Assembly (NCBI GenBank): GCA_006546595.1
Contig: VIAD01000009.1
Location: forward strand, 62,001-126,000
Reading direction: 5' to 3'
DNA: 64,000 nucleotides
Origin: Moraxellaceae bacterium AER2_44_116
GTDB taxonomy: Bacteria; Pseudomonadota; Gammaproteobacteria; Pseudomonadales; Moraxellaceae
A program made the translations under genes and the position numbers. Position 1 is the stretch's first letter. Each line of letters begins with the position of its first letter. The notes below the pieces were generated by a model that was not told the origin of the DNA, made no database searches, and was given only the letters and a program-made list of their open reading frames with translations. Below are positions 15,407 through 24,398 of this stretch, piece after piece.

Positions 15407-17428
15407 TTACAGCTCTTTTGTTTTTTGCGGCTGATATCGTGGCCAACTGCGTAATAAACGCGCCATTTTTCTTATTTCCAGCACATCGTTGTGAGACTCT
15501 TGATAACGAACCGCGCTATAACTTTCTTGTAAGGATAGCAACGACTTATCCCATTGTGGTTGTTGCTGTTGAAGGCGTTGCAAATAAGCAATCACGCCTT
15601 CTCCTTGCCGACGAGACAAGCCTCTTGCAGAAAGCTGTTTGGATAGCTTGACGATAATTTTATCCGCAGGATGAACTTTCTTGCGATCTTTGAGGATCGT
15701 CCAAGCTGCTAATAATGCAACAATAACAACTAAACTCCCAAACAGTACCGCTAAACGCTTCCATAATTGCGTATCGCCCAAGAGTTTCAGTAAAAACGCC
15801 TCTTGATTTCCTGCATCATAGCCGAGTACATCACGCTGCCAACGGTAGTTCATATAATCCGCAATATTACGTAATTGGCCGAGTAATTTGTAATTACCGT
15901 ATTTCATAACGCTTAAAGCACTATCACCCCAAACATCCTGATTTTGCGCCATATCACTCATGCCATGCTCAATACGCTCAGGTGCAATAGCTCCCGTTGG
16001 ATCTAATTTGACCCAACCCTTTTCTGGCAACCATGCCTCCACCCACGCATGGGCATCCATTTGTCGTACCTGCCAAGAGTCACCTGTCGGGCTTAACGCC
16101 CCTCCTTGATAACCAATCACTACATGTGCTGGAATACCCGCCGCACGCAATAAAAAGGTAAATGATGACGCGTAATGTTCACAAAATCCGCGCCGCGTTT
16201 CAAATAAAAACTCGTCAATACGGTTATTACCAAGGGGAGGAGGTTCTAAGGTGTAATAAAATTGACTCTTTGTAAACCAACGCAAAATTGCAGAAATATA
16301 TTTGAAATCATTGCCATAAAAATCACGCCACTGGCGAGCCATTTGCCGAGCAGTTGTATTGCCAGTCTCAGGGAGTTGTAAATTATCTTGTCGCAACCAA
16401 TCGGGCAGTTCAGCGTCTAAACTAACAGGCTCAAATTGTAAGGCGTTATAGGTCAAACGTTGGTAAACAGGAGTACTACTCATTAATCTAAAATCACGCG
16501 TCAGTCCAATATCTTTATCATTAGAAAATGGCACATTTAACGCATAAAGCCATGTCTTATCTGTTGGTTCTAAAATAACTTTATATGTGAGAGGCGTTTT
16601 TTTACTCACTTTAATTTGTGTTTGCACCCACTTAGGTAATGGTTGTTGGCTCCAAGCGGTTAACGCGTAGTCATCCAACCATGAATGATTACTGACACTC
16701 CATGTTTTGCCATCAAAGCGAGATAATGTTAAACCACGCCAATATAACTCTGACTTTGGAGGTATGTTGCCGTTCTCGAACTCTACTCGAAAAGCCAACT
16801 CACTGGACTGACTTAGTTTAGCTAAATCCCCTGGCGACATATTATCGGACATGCCCGTTTTCCCTGAGCCTTCTGTCATTTTTAATGTCCATAACGGCGG
16901 CAAACGAGGAAAAAACACGAACAAAATCAACATTAATGGCAGTGCTTGACTTAACAAAATAAAAGCAGTTTTGGCGGCATGTTTAGATGATATTTGTTGA
17001 TTGAAAGACACGTATGCGGCAGTGATAACAATTAATGCAAAGCCTGCATATATCGTCAGAAATAAACTTTTACTAAAGAGAAAAGATGTCGCCAGTACAA
17101 AAAAAGATAACGTAAGTAGTATGTATGAATCACGCTCATCGTTAGTTTCTATGAGTTTTAGCGCAACACAAAAAATAAGAAACGACACCCCTGCTTCTGG
17201 TCCAAAAAGAACATGATATGTATTTTTAAGACTGACAATGCCTGCCACTAATAACAGGGCTTTTATCAGACTATTGGCTAAAGGTAATCGTTGCTCTATC
17301 GCAGGCAATCGCCACAATAACATGACGCAGATAACACCATTTAACCACCACGGCAAACGTTCAAGATGGGGAATAAAAGCAAATACTAACGCCGCTAGTA
17401 ACCAATAACGTGACATGACGTTGTTCAT
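15407..17428 (-). CDS. tgpA: TgpA-type membrane transglutaminase (DUF3488, transglutaminase, DUF4129)
   Basis: The 673-residue protein starts with several membrane helices (DUF3488, about 1-185). Then comes a periplasmic transglutaminase-like domain with the catalytic triad Cys416 (GFCEHYASS), His460 (DAHAWVEAW) and Asp476 (KLDPTG), another helix near 560 (LAVLFGSLVVIVALLAAWTI), and a cytoplasmic DUF4129 tail. TgpA is essential in Pseudomonas aeruginosa, where it probably cross-links or cleaves cell-envelope protein. Its start overlaps the end of the DUF58 gene by 4 bp, so the three genes moxR-DUF58-tgpA form one translationally coupled operon. Confidence 0.92.
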   Translation of the reverse strand: MNNVMSRYWLLAALVFAFIPHLERLPWWLNGVICVMLLWRLPAIEQRLPLANSLIKALLLVAGIVSLKNTYHVLFGPEAGVSFLIFCVALKLIETNDERDSYILLTLSFFVLATSFLFSKSLFLTIYAGFALIVITAAYVSFNQQISSKHAAKTAFILLSQALPLMLILFVFFPRLPPLWTLKMTEGSGKTGMSDNMSPGDLAKLSQSSELAFRVEFENGNIPPKSELYWRGLTLSRFDGKTWSVSNHSWLDDYALTAWSQQPLPKWVQTQIKVSKKTPLTYKVILEPTDKTWLYALNVPFSNDKDIGLTRDFRLMSSTPVYQRLTYNALQFEPVSLDAELPDWLRQDNLQLPETGNTTARQMARQWRDFYGNDFKYISAILRWFTKSQFYYTLEPPPLGNNRIDEFLFETRRGFCEHYASSFTFLLRAAGIPAHVVIGYQGGALSPTGDSWQVRQMDAHAWVEAWLPEKGWVKLDPTGAIAPERIEHGMSDMAQNQDVWGDSALSVMKYGNYKLLGQLRNIADYMNYRWQRDVLGYDAGNQEAFLLKLLGDTQLWKRLAVLFGSLVVIVALLAAWTILKDRKKVHPADKIIVKLSKQLSARGLSRRQGEGVIAYLQRLQQQQPQWDKSLLSLQESYSAVRYQESHNDVLEIRKMARLLRSWPRYQPQKTKEL

Positions 17429-18396
17429 ACATCCACCTCAAACAAGGCTAATGCGGTTAAACACACTTCTTGATGATGATTTCCCGTTGCTACAGCAATC
17501 GTTTGATTGGGAAGTTTTAGCGCAAAGGGTTGTTGTTGCTGAGTTAATTTAACCACCCACCACGATAGCCGCGATAGGCGATTTTCTTTATCCATACCTA
17601 CGAAGGCTTGATAATCCAAAGCATTACTGCCCGTCACGGGTTCACTATAGGTTTTAACCAATAAACCTTGACCACGCGCTAAGTGTTTCCATGAAACATG
17701 TGCTAACGGGTCGCCTGCATTAAACGCTCTTAGCCCTTCAAAATCATCTATACCGTGTCGCCGTTGTTGACTGTATTCGGCATCATCGCTGTCGCCATCA
17801 CCTGCGGGTAACACGTCAGAGGCAATTTGTTTGGGATAAATAATCGCCGTTAAATCTAAGTCTAGCCATGTCCATGCCCGTAATAAACCGAGGGGATAAA
17901 TGGTGCTAATTTTTAATCGCGGCGGATGAAAAAGTCCTCGCTGCTGACTACGCAAATATAACGTCGCCTCACGAGAGCAATCTAAAAATGAGATTTTTTC
18001 TGCTGCGCCATCCCAATCCAATTGCAAACTATAATAACGGCGATTATTGGGATTGGATAAGCGGATAGTAAAGCCGGCAACATCGCCAGCAAACGCGGGC
18101 TGCGTACCAACGACGGTAATACGCAAACCTGATAAATTAGCAAAGGTATGATGAATGGTGACAACGAGCAAACTACCGAGAAAAAAGCATAAACCCAATA
18201 GCAAATTATTGGCGTAATTAATGCCTGCAATAAATAATGACAACAATAACAGTGACATAAAGCCACCATAAGAAGTCAGAAAAATAAAGACACGGCGTTG
18301 ATTCAAAACAATATCTTGCGTACGAGGAATACGCCGCTTGAGCCAACGCTGCCATCGGCTTCCGTAGAATGCCCTAATTCTTTGTGGGAAAGTCAT
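17425..18396 (-). CDS. DUF58-domain membrane protein
   Basis: The 323-residue protein has an N-terminal pair of membrane helices (about 37-82) and a C-terminal DUF58 domain with the signature GDPLAHVSWKHLARGQ and the nearby VKTYSEP. DUF58 proteins are standard partners of MoxR ATPases; the DUF58 region is distantly von-Willebrand-A-like. The start lies 2 bp after the moxR stop, and the end overlaps tgpA by 4 bp. Its function is inferred to be regulated assembly or activation of the TgpA machine. Confidence 0.88.
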   Translation of the reverse strand: MTFPQRIRAFYGSRWQRWLKRRIPRTQDIVLNQRRVFIFLTSYGGFMSLLLLSLFIAGINYANNLLLGLCFFLGSLLVVTIHHTFANLSGLRITVVGTQPAFAGDVAGFTIRLSNPNNRRYYSLQLDWDGAAEKISFLDCSREATLYLRSQQRGLFHPPRLKISTIYPLGLLRAWTWLDLDLTAIIYPKQIASDVLPAGDGDSDDAEYSQQRRHGIDDFEGLRAFNAGDPLAHVSWKHLARGQGLLVKTYSEPVTGSNALDYQAFVGMDKENRLSRLSWWVVKLTQQQQPFALKLPNQTIAVATGNHHQEVCLTALALFEVDV

Positions 18397-18398
18397 AG

Positions 18399-19316
18399 TT
18401 ATCCAATCACATCAACGGCATTTAATAATTGACTGGTGAGTGAGTGCATACGGCTTTGGTCTTCAATACTGCCACGTAAACGATGTTCGGCGACCGATGG
18501 TAAAACCGCTTGTACATCTTCAGGTAGCGCATAGTTACGCCCTTCAATAAATGCCCATGCTTGGGTGGCGCGTTTCAGAGCCAATAAACCACGCGGCGAT
18601 AAACCGTGGACAAAATCCCGACTTTGGCGAGTGTGCGTCACTAAACGCAGTAAATAATCCAATACCGCATCACTCAGATGCACTTTATCAATTTGCTGTT
18701 GCCACACGGTTAAACGGTCAGCATCGGCCAATGCTTGTAAAGTTCCTAAAATCACACGTCGATCTGTGCCTGTTAACAGTTCACGCTCGGCGCGTGGGTC
18801 AGGATAACCGAGCTGAATACGCATTAAAAAGCGGTCAAGTTGAGACTCAGGTAAAGGGAATGTACCCATTTGACTGCTAGGGTTTTGTGTCGCAATGACA
18901 AAAAAAGGCTTAGGTAAGGGACGAGTCATACCATCAATAGTGACCTGCCCTTCTTCCATCGCTTCTAATAATGCGCTTTGTGTTTTTGGGCTCGTCCGAT
19001 TAATTTCGTCAGCGAGTAATACTTGGGTAAAAATAGGTCCAGCACGAAAACTGAACTCTTGCTCGGCAGGATTAAAAATTGACACGCCAATAATGTCGGC
19101 TGGCAACATGTCACTGGTAAATTGCAGACGTTGATAGCTCAAGCCAAGGGTACGTGCCAATGCTTCCGCTAAGGTTGTCTTACCCATACCCGGTAAGTCT
19201 TCGATGAGCAAATGACCTTTGGCCAAAAAACACGCGAGCGAAAGTTTAAGTTGTTGATTTTTACCTAAAATTACCGCGCCTAATGCAGTAATTACAGGCT
19301 GTACGGCGGAGGTCAT
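18399..19316 (-). CDS. MoxR-family AAA+ ATPase
   Basis: The ATG at 19316 is chosen because AAGGGAAG lies 5 nt upstream; an in-frame start at 19358 lacks this. The 305-residue protein has Walker A GMGKT (43-47), Walker B LLADEINR (Asp103-Glu104), sensor ATQNP and the C-terminal lid with a SPRGLLAL motif, as in MoxR/RavA relatives. These ATPases are chaperone-like and act on substrates presented by partner DUF58/VWA proteins. First gene of the moxR-DUF58-tgpA operon. Confidence 0.92.
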   Translation of the reverse strand: MTSAVQPVITALGAVILGKNQQLKLSLACFLAKGHLLIEDLPGMGKTTLAEALARTLGLSYQRLQFTSDMLPADIIGVSIFNPAEQEFSFRAGPIFTQVLLADEINRTSPKTQSALLEAMEEGQVTIDGMTRPLPKPFFVIATQNPSSQMGTFPLPESQLDRFLMRIQLGYPDPRAERELLTGTDRRVILGTLQALADADRLTVWQQQIDKVHLSDAVLDYLLRLVTHTRQSRDFVHGLSPRGLLALKRATQAWAFIEGRNYALPEDVQAVLPSVAEHRLRGSIEDQSRMHSLTSQLLNAVDVIG

Positions 19317-19503
19317 ACCAGCTTCCCTTATTGTTTTTACAGGTGCTAACCTTAACACTAGGCAGTTGACTGTGGGAATGTGATAAACAGTGAATTTATT
19401 GTTGATTCGTTATTTTTATAGGGTGATGAGAAAAGGGGGCAAATGTTTTTTGCCCCTAGTTTTTTGATCTGAGACTTATCTGTTAAATCTCTGCCAGAGT
19501 ACA

Positions 19504-20292
19504 TTACCCGACCCGCCTTCCCTTAACCGCATTAGCTCGCCCACTACAACAAATCCGACCATCCGCACACACACCTAAACGCGAACGAACCGTCTCTTTA
19601 AACCCCACCAACTCATCAACAGGCATGGCCGCCAATTGCGCCCCTAAACTTGGCGCAACCAACACCGTTGACCAATAATCATCAAAATCACGAAACATCC
19701 TCTCAACAACAACTTCATAGGTTTCAACGTCTTGCAACCCTGTTTGTAGCCATAAATCGTGTAAGACCTGTCGGTTTCCCGCATTTGGACTCGGCGGCGA
19801 TGGCACATGAATACCCCGACTAATTAACTCCGTACGCAAAACATCATAAGGAAAACCGCCACCCAACAAATCCCACGCATAAGCCGTCACTATGCCACCT
19901 GCCCGCACAACCCTCACCATTTCCGCCACACCTTTGGCGGGGTCAGGCACAAAAAAGATCACTAAGGGCATGACCGCAATATCAAAGCAATTGTCAGCAT
20001 AAGGCAAACTCATTGCGTCGCCTTGTTGAAACTGGGCGGCACTGAGCAACGGTCGAGTCCGAGCATAAGCTAATTGCGCTTCTGATGGGTCAATTCCATC
20101 TATCGTGCTTGGTGAACAGCTTTCGACCAACATTTCGGTAAATGCGCCGTTACCACAACCAATATCAATCCATTGCTGGGTAGATGGTGGAGCTAACCAC
20201 GCCAAAAAAGCCTTTCCTGCTAATTGGCTCCATACGCCCATATAACGCTCATAAGCGGCACCATCATCAAAACGGATTTCGTTAGTTGTCAT
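19504..20292 (-). CDS. Class I SAM-dependent methyltransferase (Methyltransf_11/UbiE-like)
   Basis: The 262-residue protein has the SAM-binding motif I WIDIGCGNGAF (41-51), motif II acid GIDPSEAQL, and a later motif GGIVTAYAWD. AGGAGAGACTAT provides a good ribosome-binding site. The C-terminal half contains the YWSTVLVAPSLG region common to a group of small-molecule methyltransferases annotated only as class I SAM-dependent methyltransferases. It stands alone between the moxR operon and the DUF1615 gene. The substrate cannot be told. Confidence 0.82.
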   Translation of the reverse strand: MTTNEIRFDDGAAYERYMGVWSQLAGKAFLAWLAPPSTQQWIDIGCGNGAFTEMLVESCSPSTIDGIDPSEAQLAYARTRPLLSAAQFQQGDAMSLPYADNCFDIAVMPLVIFFVPDPAKGVAEMVRVVRAGGIVTAYAWDLLGGGFPYDVLRTELISRGIHVPSPPSPNAGNRQVLHDLWLQTGLQDVETYEVVVERMFRDFDDYWSTVLVAPSLGAQLAAMPVDELVGFKETVRSRLGVCADGRICCSGRANAVKGRRVG

Positions 20293-20437
20293 ATAGTCTC
20301 TCCTGTTGAATTAAATTTCCGTTAGATTTAGATCAGTACAGTATCCTAAAAACACGGTATTGCAACATCAACAGAACCCCCAACGAATCCCCTATCCATG
20401 TAAAATACCGCTACTCTTATCGGTTTAGGCTAAATTT

Positions 20438-21694
20438 GTGAAGTCAGTTGCATATCTTGTACTCATCAGTAGTTTGCTATCCGCTTGTGCCACCCCACAG
20501 CCCATGATGAAACCATTACCTAAGCCTGTTGCCGAGGCCAAACCACCTGCGCCAACATTACCGCCTTTAATCTTGCCGCCCAGTGCCGTTATACCCCCAC
20601 CAATAAGCAGTAATACCGCCATACCACCCGTCACCTTGCCACAGCCGAAAATACCATTACAACCCGCAAATATTGACCAAGCACACGCGTTACTCCAACA
20701 ATTATTACCTACCAAAATTAAAGACCGAAATGGTTGGCGTAATGATATTTTAAGTGCGTTTACTGGCTTAAAAATTCCTTATGAAGCGCAATATTTTTGT
20801 GCCGCAATCGCGATTATTGAGCAAGAATCCAGTTGGCAAAGTGATCCAACTGTCGCTAATTTAGACAAAATAGTGTGGAAAGAAATCGAAAAACGCGCGG
20901 ATAAATATCATTTACCCATGTTGGCCGTAAAACTGGCTTTACTCAAACCTTCCGCCGATGGACGTAGCTATAAAACTCGCATTGACGCGCTTAAAACTGA
21001 AAAACAAATGAACGCGCTGTTTGAAGATATGGTCGCCGATGCAGGCAAAATTGGCCTGCCTTTTGAGATGAAAAACCCTATTCGCACAGGAGGGCCTATG
21101 CAAGTGAGTATTGATTTTGCTGAAAGCCAAATACGCGCATGGCCATACCCTTACAGTTACAAAGGCAGCTTACGCAATGAAGTCTTTACTCGACGTGGTG
21201 GTTTATATTTTGGTATTGCTAACTTATTACAATATCGGGTGAATTACCCACAGATGAAGTATCGTTTTGCCGATTTTAATGCAGGTCGCTACAGTAGCCG
21301 TAATGCGGCTTTTCAAGCGGCTTTAAGCATATTGGCTCATAAAAAAATGGGGCTAGATGGCGATTTATTGATGTATCAAAATAATCAAACTAGCACCACA
21401 CAACAACAGCTTATAAAGCTCGCGGCTCGTTTAGACATGACAACTCAAGCCATTGAACGTGACTTAAAACTGGAAAAAAGTGAAGCGTTTAGCCAAACAC
21501 GATTATTTAAACGGGTATTTGAACTGGCTAAACAACAAACAGGTCGTGATTTAGCGCAACAAGTAACACCACAAATTCAATTAGTTAGCCCAAAGATTAC
21601 CCGCAAACTAACAACCGAATGGTTTGCAGGCCGCGTTGATGGACGTTATAAAACCTGTATGGGGCGGCAACCGAATATTGTTAAATTGCCCTAA
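20438..21694 (+). CDS. DUF1615-family lipoprotein
   Basis: The 418-residue protein probably starts at GTG (20438), with only a weak AGG upstream. It carries a lipoprotein signal peptide, with lipobox LLSAC making Cys17 the lipidated residue. A proline-rich linker follows (about 20-80). The DUF1615 domain then has marks such as FCAAIAIIEQESSWQSDP, which resembles a lysozyme-like fold with a Glu in the ESSW position, GPMQVSIDFAE and FADFNAGRYSSRNAAFQ. The ESSW, GPMQV and NAGRY spacing recalls lytic transglycosylases, so a peptidoglycan-acting role is plausible. The family has no established function. Confidence 0.85.
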   Translation: MKSVAYLVLISSLLSACATPQPMMKPLPKPVAEAKPPAPTLPPLILPPSAVIPPPISSNTAIPPVTLPQPKIPLQPANIDQAHALLQQLLPTKIKDRNGWRNDILSAFTGLKIPYEAQYFCAAIAIIEQESSWQSDPTVANLDKIVWKEIEKRADKYHLPMLAVKLALLKPSADGRSYKTRIDALKTEKQMNALFEDMVADAGKIGLPFEMKNPIRTGGPMQVSIDFAESQIRAWPYPYSYKGSLRNEVFTRRGGLYFGIANLLQYRVNYPQMKYRFADFNAGRYSSRNAAFQAALSILAHKKMGLDGDLLMYQNNQTSTTQQQLIKLAARLDMTTQAIERDLKLEKSEAFSQTRLFKRVFELAKQQTGRDLAQQVTPQIQLVSPKITRKLTTEWFAGRVDGRYKTCMGRQPNIVKLP

Positions 21695-21807
21695 CTAAGA
21701 AAATTTGCTGATATTTTACCTACACTATACGAGCCACACTTGGAAGCCAAAAACATCAACAGCCCCTATTTTCAGGAAACGACAATCTTCACTTTTTCTG
21801 CTATGAT

Positions 21808-21990
21808 TCGTTCTGTCATTGGGGAGTAGTCGCTGTCAGTAGCCAATACTGACGGGCAAATGTCAACATACTTGTTCAACAGAACATGGCATTTGCAGCT
21901 TCGGCCTGACCAGACCTTTGACTTGTTCATCTGCCGTGAGTCGGCCAGGTGTGGCAAGTCATGGGTAAAACGCGCCGACTCGGAAGACCA
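21808..21990 (+). ncRNA. yybP-ykoY manganese riboswitch
   Basis: The leader of the GDT1-family gene contains the conserved landmarks of this class in order: TTGGGGAGTAGTCGC (21819-21833), GTCAACATACTTGTTC (21862-21877) and GACCAGACCTTTGAC (21908-21922). They resemble the E. coli alx and mntP leaders. In this class Mn2+ binds between the two loops and turns expression on. An expression platform is visible: GAGTCGGC (21938-21945) can pair with GCCGACTC (21974-21981), which abuts the GGAAGA ribosome-binding site, so control is likely translational. Confidence 0.92.
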
Positions 21991-21992
21991 TC

Positions 21993-22565
21993 ATGAACGC
22001 TTTTTTCATTGCTACTGCTCTCGTTGCCCTTGCTGAAATGGGTGACAAAACTCAACTTCTCGCCTTTTTACTTGCCGCCCGTTTTCGCCAACCATTGCCC
22101 ATTGTTGCTGGTATTTTTGTTGCCACCATTGTCAATCATGCCTTTGCGGGTGCTGCGGGCATGTGGATTACGCATTTAATTGGTGCCGAAAATATGCGCT
22201 GGATATTGGGTGTTTCCTTTATTGCCATGGCTGCTTGGATTTTAGTACCTGATAAAATTGACGAGGAAGAAGAACAAGCACTGCGCTTTGGCGTGTTTGG
22301 CACAACGGTGATTGCCTTCTTTTTAGCGGAAATGGGCGATAAAACACAAATTGCAACCGTCGCATTGAGTGCAAAATATGCGTCTGAGTTTGTTTGGGTG
22401 ATTACAGGTACAACCTTTGGCATGATGTTAGCCAACGTTCCTGCTGTGTATTTAGGCAATCATTTTGCCCAAAAACTGCCAATTCGTTGGATTCATGCGG
22501 TTGCCGCAGCCATTTTTGCGTTGATTGGCGTGTTGGTGCTGTTAGGTAAAGACGGATTGTTATAA
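21993..22565 (+). CDS. TMEM165/GDT1 (UPF0016) family manganese exporter
   Basis: The 190-residue inner-membrane protein has six hydrophobic helices in two homologous halves. Each half has the family's E-x-G-D-K-T motif: EMGDKT at 15-20 and at 113-118. Bacterial members (MneA in Vibrio) export Mn2+, and their frequent yybP-ykoY leader, present here, fits that role. An acidic cytoplasmic loop (DEEEEQ, about 90-95) separates the halves. The ATG follows GGAAGACCATC. Confidence in family and transported ion is high because motif and riboswitch agree. Confidence 0.93.
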   Translation: MNAFFIATALVALAEMGDKTQLLAFLLAARFRQPLPIVAGIFVATIVNHAFAGAAGMWITHLIGAENMRWILGVSFIAMAAWILVPDKIDEEEEQALRFGVFGTTVIAFFLAEMGDKTQIATVALSAKYASEFVWVITGTTFGMMLANVPAVYLGNHFAQKLPIRWIHAVAAAIFALIGVLVLLGKDGLL

Positions 22566-22570
22566 CAAGC

Positions 22571-22599
22571 GTTGAGGCAGATTTTGCACCTGCCTCAAC
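22571..22599 (+). terminator. Hairpin after the manganese exporter gene
   Basis: GTTGAGGCAG (22571-22580) and CTGCCTCAAC (22590-22599) are perfectly complementary with a 9-nt loop. It begins 5 bp after the stop codon. No T-run follows, so termination may be helped by the larger palindrome just downstream. Confidence 0.6.
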
Positions 22600-22607
22600 A
22601 ACCCTCT

Positions 22608-22663
22608 GTAGGGGCGAATTTATTCGCCAAAATATCAAATTGGGCGAATAAATTCGCCCCTAC
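22608..22663. repeat. Perfect 21-bp palindromic repeat (GTAGGGGCGAATTTATTCGCC)
   Basis: A 21-nt arm starting GTAGGGGCGAATTTATTCGC (22608-22628) is perfectly mirrored at 22643-22663 around a 14-nt loop. This is a third repeat family in the window, also known as a dispersed palindrome in other bacteria. It separates the convergent exporter and monooxygenase genes. Confidence 0.8.
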
Positions 22664-22667
22664 AAAA

Positions 22668-24116
22668 TCAAGAAAACACCATTACCCCATCATCAACCGA
22701 ACCAAAACGCAACATCGCCATATCAAGTGCGTAGTTTTGATACAGTTTCCACGGCGACTTATTGCCTTGCTTCGGTAAATTTGCAGCAGCACGTTGAATA
22801 TAACCAGATGCTAAATTGAGGAAGTTTTCTTCAACAACAGAAGGGTCTGAGTTGCGCGGCGTACACTGTTTTAGTCCTTTTTTATCCATTGCATTTAATA
22901 AACGACAAACAAACTCACTGGTTAAATCCGCTTTCAGTGTCCACGAGGCATTGGTATAACCAAAGGTCATTGCTAAGTTAGGCACATCACGGAACATAGC
23001 ACCTTTATAGTTCATGGTTTTACCAATTTCTATGGCTTTACCATCAACGGTCACCGCCATCCCACCAAACATTTGCAAGTTCAGCCCTGTCGCCGTAACC
23101 ACCATATCAGCTTCTAACTCTTTGCCTGATTTCAGTAAAATGCCATGCTCAGTAAAGTGGTCAATATGATCGGTGACAACAGACGCTTTACCCTGCCGAA
23201 TCACTTTAAATAAATCACCATTGGGAACGGCACAGACACGCTCATCCCAAGGATTATATTTAGGCGAAAAATGCGTCATATCATAATCTTTACCCAATTG
23301 CCGACGGATTTGCCCCAACAAAAAGCGACGCACTAACTTGGGTTTTTCACGGCTCAAGTTATAAAACATCATAGTCAAACCGACATTACGGGTACGAGCC
23401 AAACGATAAACAATTTTTTCAGGCAGAAAACGACGTAATTTATTGGAAATAATGTCTTGCTCAGGCACAGAAATGACGTAAGTCGGTGAGCGTTGCAGCA
23501 TGGTGACATGTGCTGCTTTATCGGTCATCGCTGGTAAAAGTGTCACGGCTGTTGCACCACTACCGATAATCACCACTTTTTTGTTGGCATAATCAATGTC
23601 TTGCGTCCATTTTTGTGGATGAACAACCTGTCCTTTATAGTTTTCAATGCCTGCAAACTCTGGCGTATAGCCTTTATCGTAATTGTAATAACCACTGCAC
23701 ATCTGCAAAAAATTACAGGTAAATTCCACCACTTCACCTGATGGCTCACGTTCAGCCTCTACAGTCCATGTTGCTGTTTTACTCGACCATGAAGCGGTAC
23801 GCACTCGCAAGCCATAACGAATTTTTTTATCAATCCCATTTTCACGCGCCGTTTCTTGCACGTACTGACGAATGGCAGGGCCATCGGCAATCGCTTTAGG
23901 ATTTGTCCACGGTTTAAAGTTATAGCCTAAGGTAAACATATCAGAATCAGAACGAATACCAGGGTAACGAAATAAATCCCATGTTCCGCCAATGGCTTGA
24001 CGACGCTCCAGAATGGCATAACGTTTATTAGGACACTCTTTTTGCAAATGATACGCCGCGCCAATACCCGAAAGACCTGCACCGACAATTAAGACATCAA
24101 AATGTTCACTTGCCAT
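22668..24116 (-). CDS. Flavin-dependent Baeyer-Villiger-type monooxygenase, AlmA-like
   Basis: The 482-residue enzyme starts at the ATG at 24116; a TTG at 24128 is in frame. It has FAD-binding GAGLSGIG (12-19), a Baeyer-Villiger fingerprint YKGQVVHPQKW (160-170) and NADPH-binding GSGATA (185-190). Long stretches such as GGTWDLFRYPGIRSDSDM and the SPKYNPWDERVC region match what I remember of AlmA, the Acinetobacter monooxygenase linked to very-long-chain alkane use. Other related enzymes act on ketones, so the substrate is inferred. It is transcribed away from a 270-bp region that holds palindromic operator-like sites. Confidence 0.83.
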   Translation of the reverse strand: MASEHFDVLIVGAGLSGIGAAYHLQKECPNKRYAILERRQAIGGTWDLFRYPGIRSDSDMFTLGYNFKPWTNPKAIADGPAIRQYVQETARENGIDKKIRYGLRVRTASWSSKTATWTVEAEREPSGEVVEFTCNFLQMCSGYYNYDKGYTPEFAGIENYKGQVVHPQKWTQDIDYANKKVVIIGSGATAVTLLPAMTDKAAHVTMLQRSPTYVISVPEQDIISNKLRRFLPEKIVYRLARTRNVGLTMMFYNLSREKPKLVRRFLLGQIRRQLGKDYDMTHFSPKYNPWDERVCAVPNGDLFKVIRQGKASVVTDHIDHFTEHGILLKSGKELEADMVVTATGLNLQMFGGMAVTVDGKAIEIGKTMNYKGAMFRDVPNLAMTFGYTNASWTLKADLTSEFVCRLLNAMDKKGLKQCTPRNSDPSVVEENFLNLASGYIQRAAANLPKQGNKSPWKLYQNYALDMAMLRFGSVDDGVMVFS

Positions 24117-24233
24117 ACTTTTACCCAAGATAATTAAGATTTAACTACGCTATTGGCACGATAATACCAATACTCACACAGATGGATAGTAAGGGGATAT
24201 TGTGTAAATGTGTACCGATTTTGAGGACAATAT

Positions 24234-24262
24234 AATTGTCATTTAAGGACAACACATTGATA
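24234..24262. promoter_or_regulatory. Operator-like repeats in the divergent promoter of the AlmA-like gene
   Basis: GACAAT-ATA-ATTGTC (24236-24250) is a perfect palindrome. It overlaps a second inverted pair, TTGTC (24246-24250) and GACAA (24258-24262), and two direct AGGACAA repeats start 22 bp apart (24234 and 24256). Spacing near two helical turns suits a dimeric regulator. It may serve the monooxygenase (-) or the membrane-protein gene (+). Confidence 0.4.
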
Positions 24263-24398
24263 AGACGATAAAAGTATAGATTACAATTCATCATGTTTGG
24301 CATACTCAAAAACAAAACGTGCTATGTTGATGGGTGGGCTTTTCCATTGATATGCATATCACATAAGAGCCGACACTCTTTTTCAACGCAGGTCAAAC

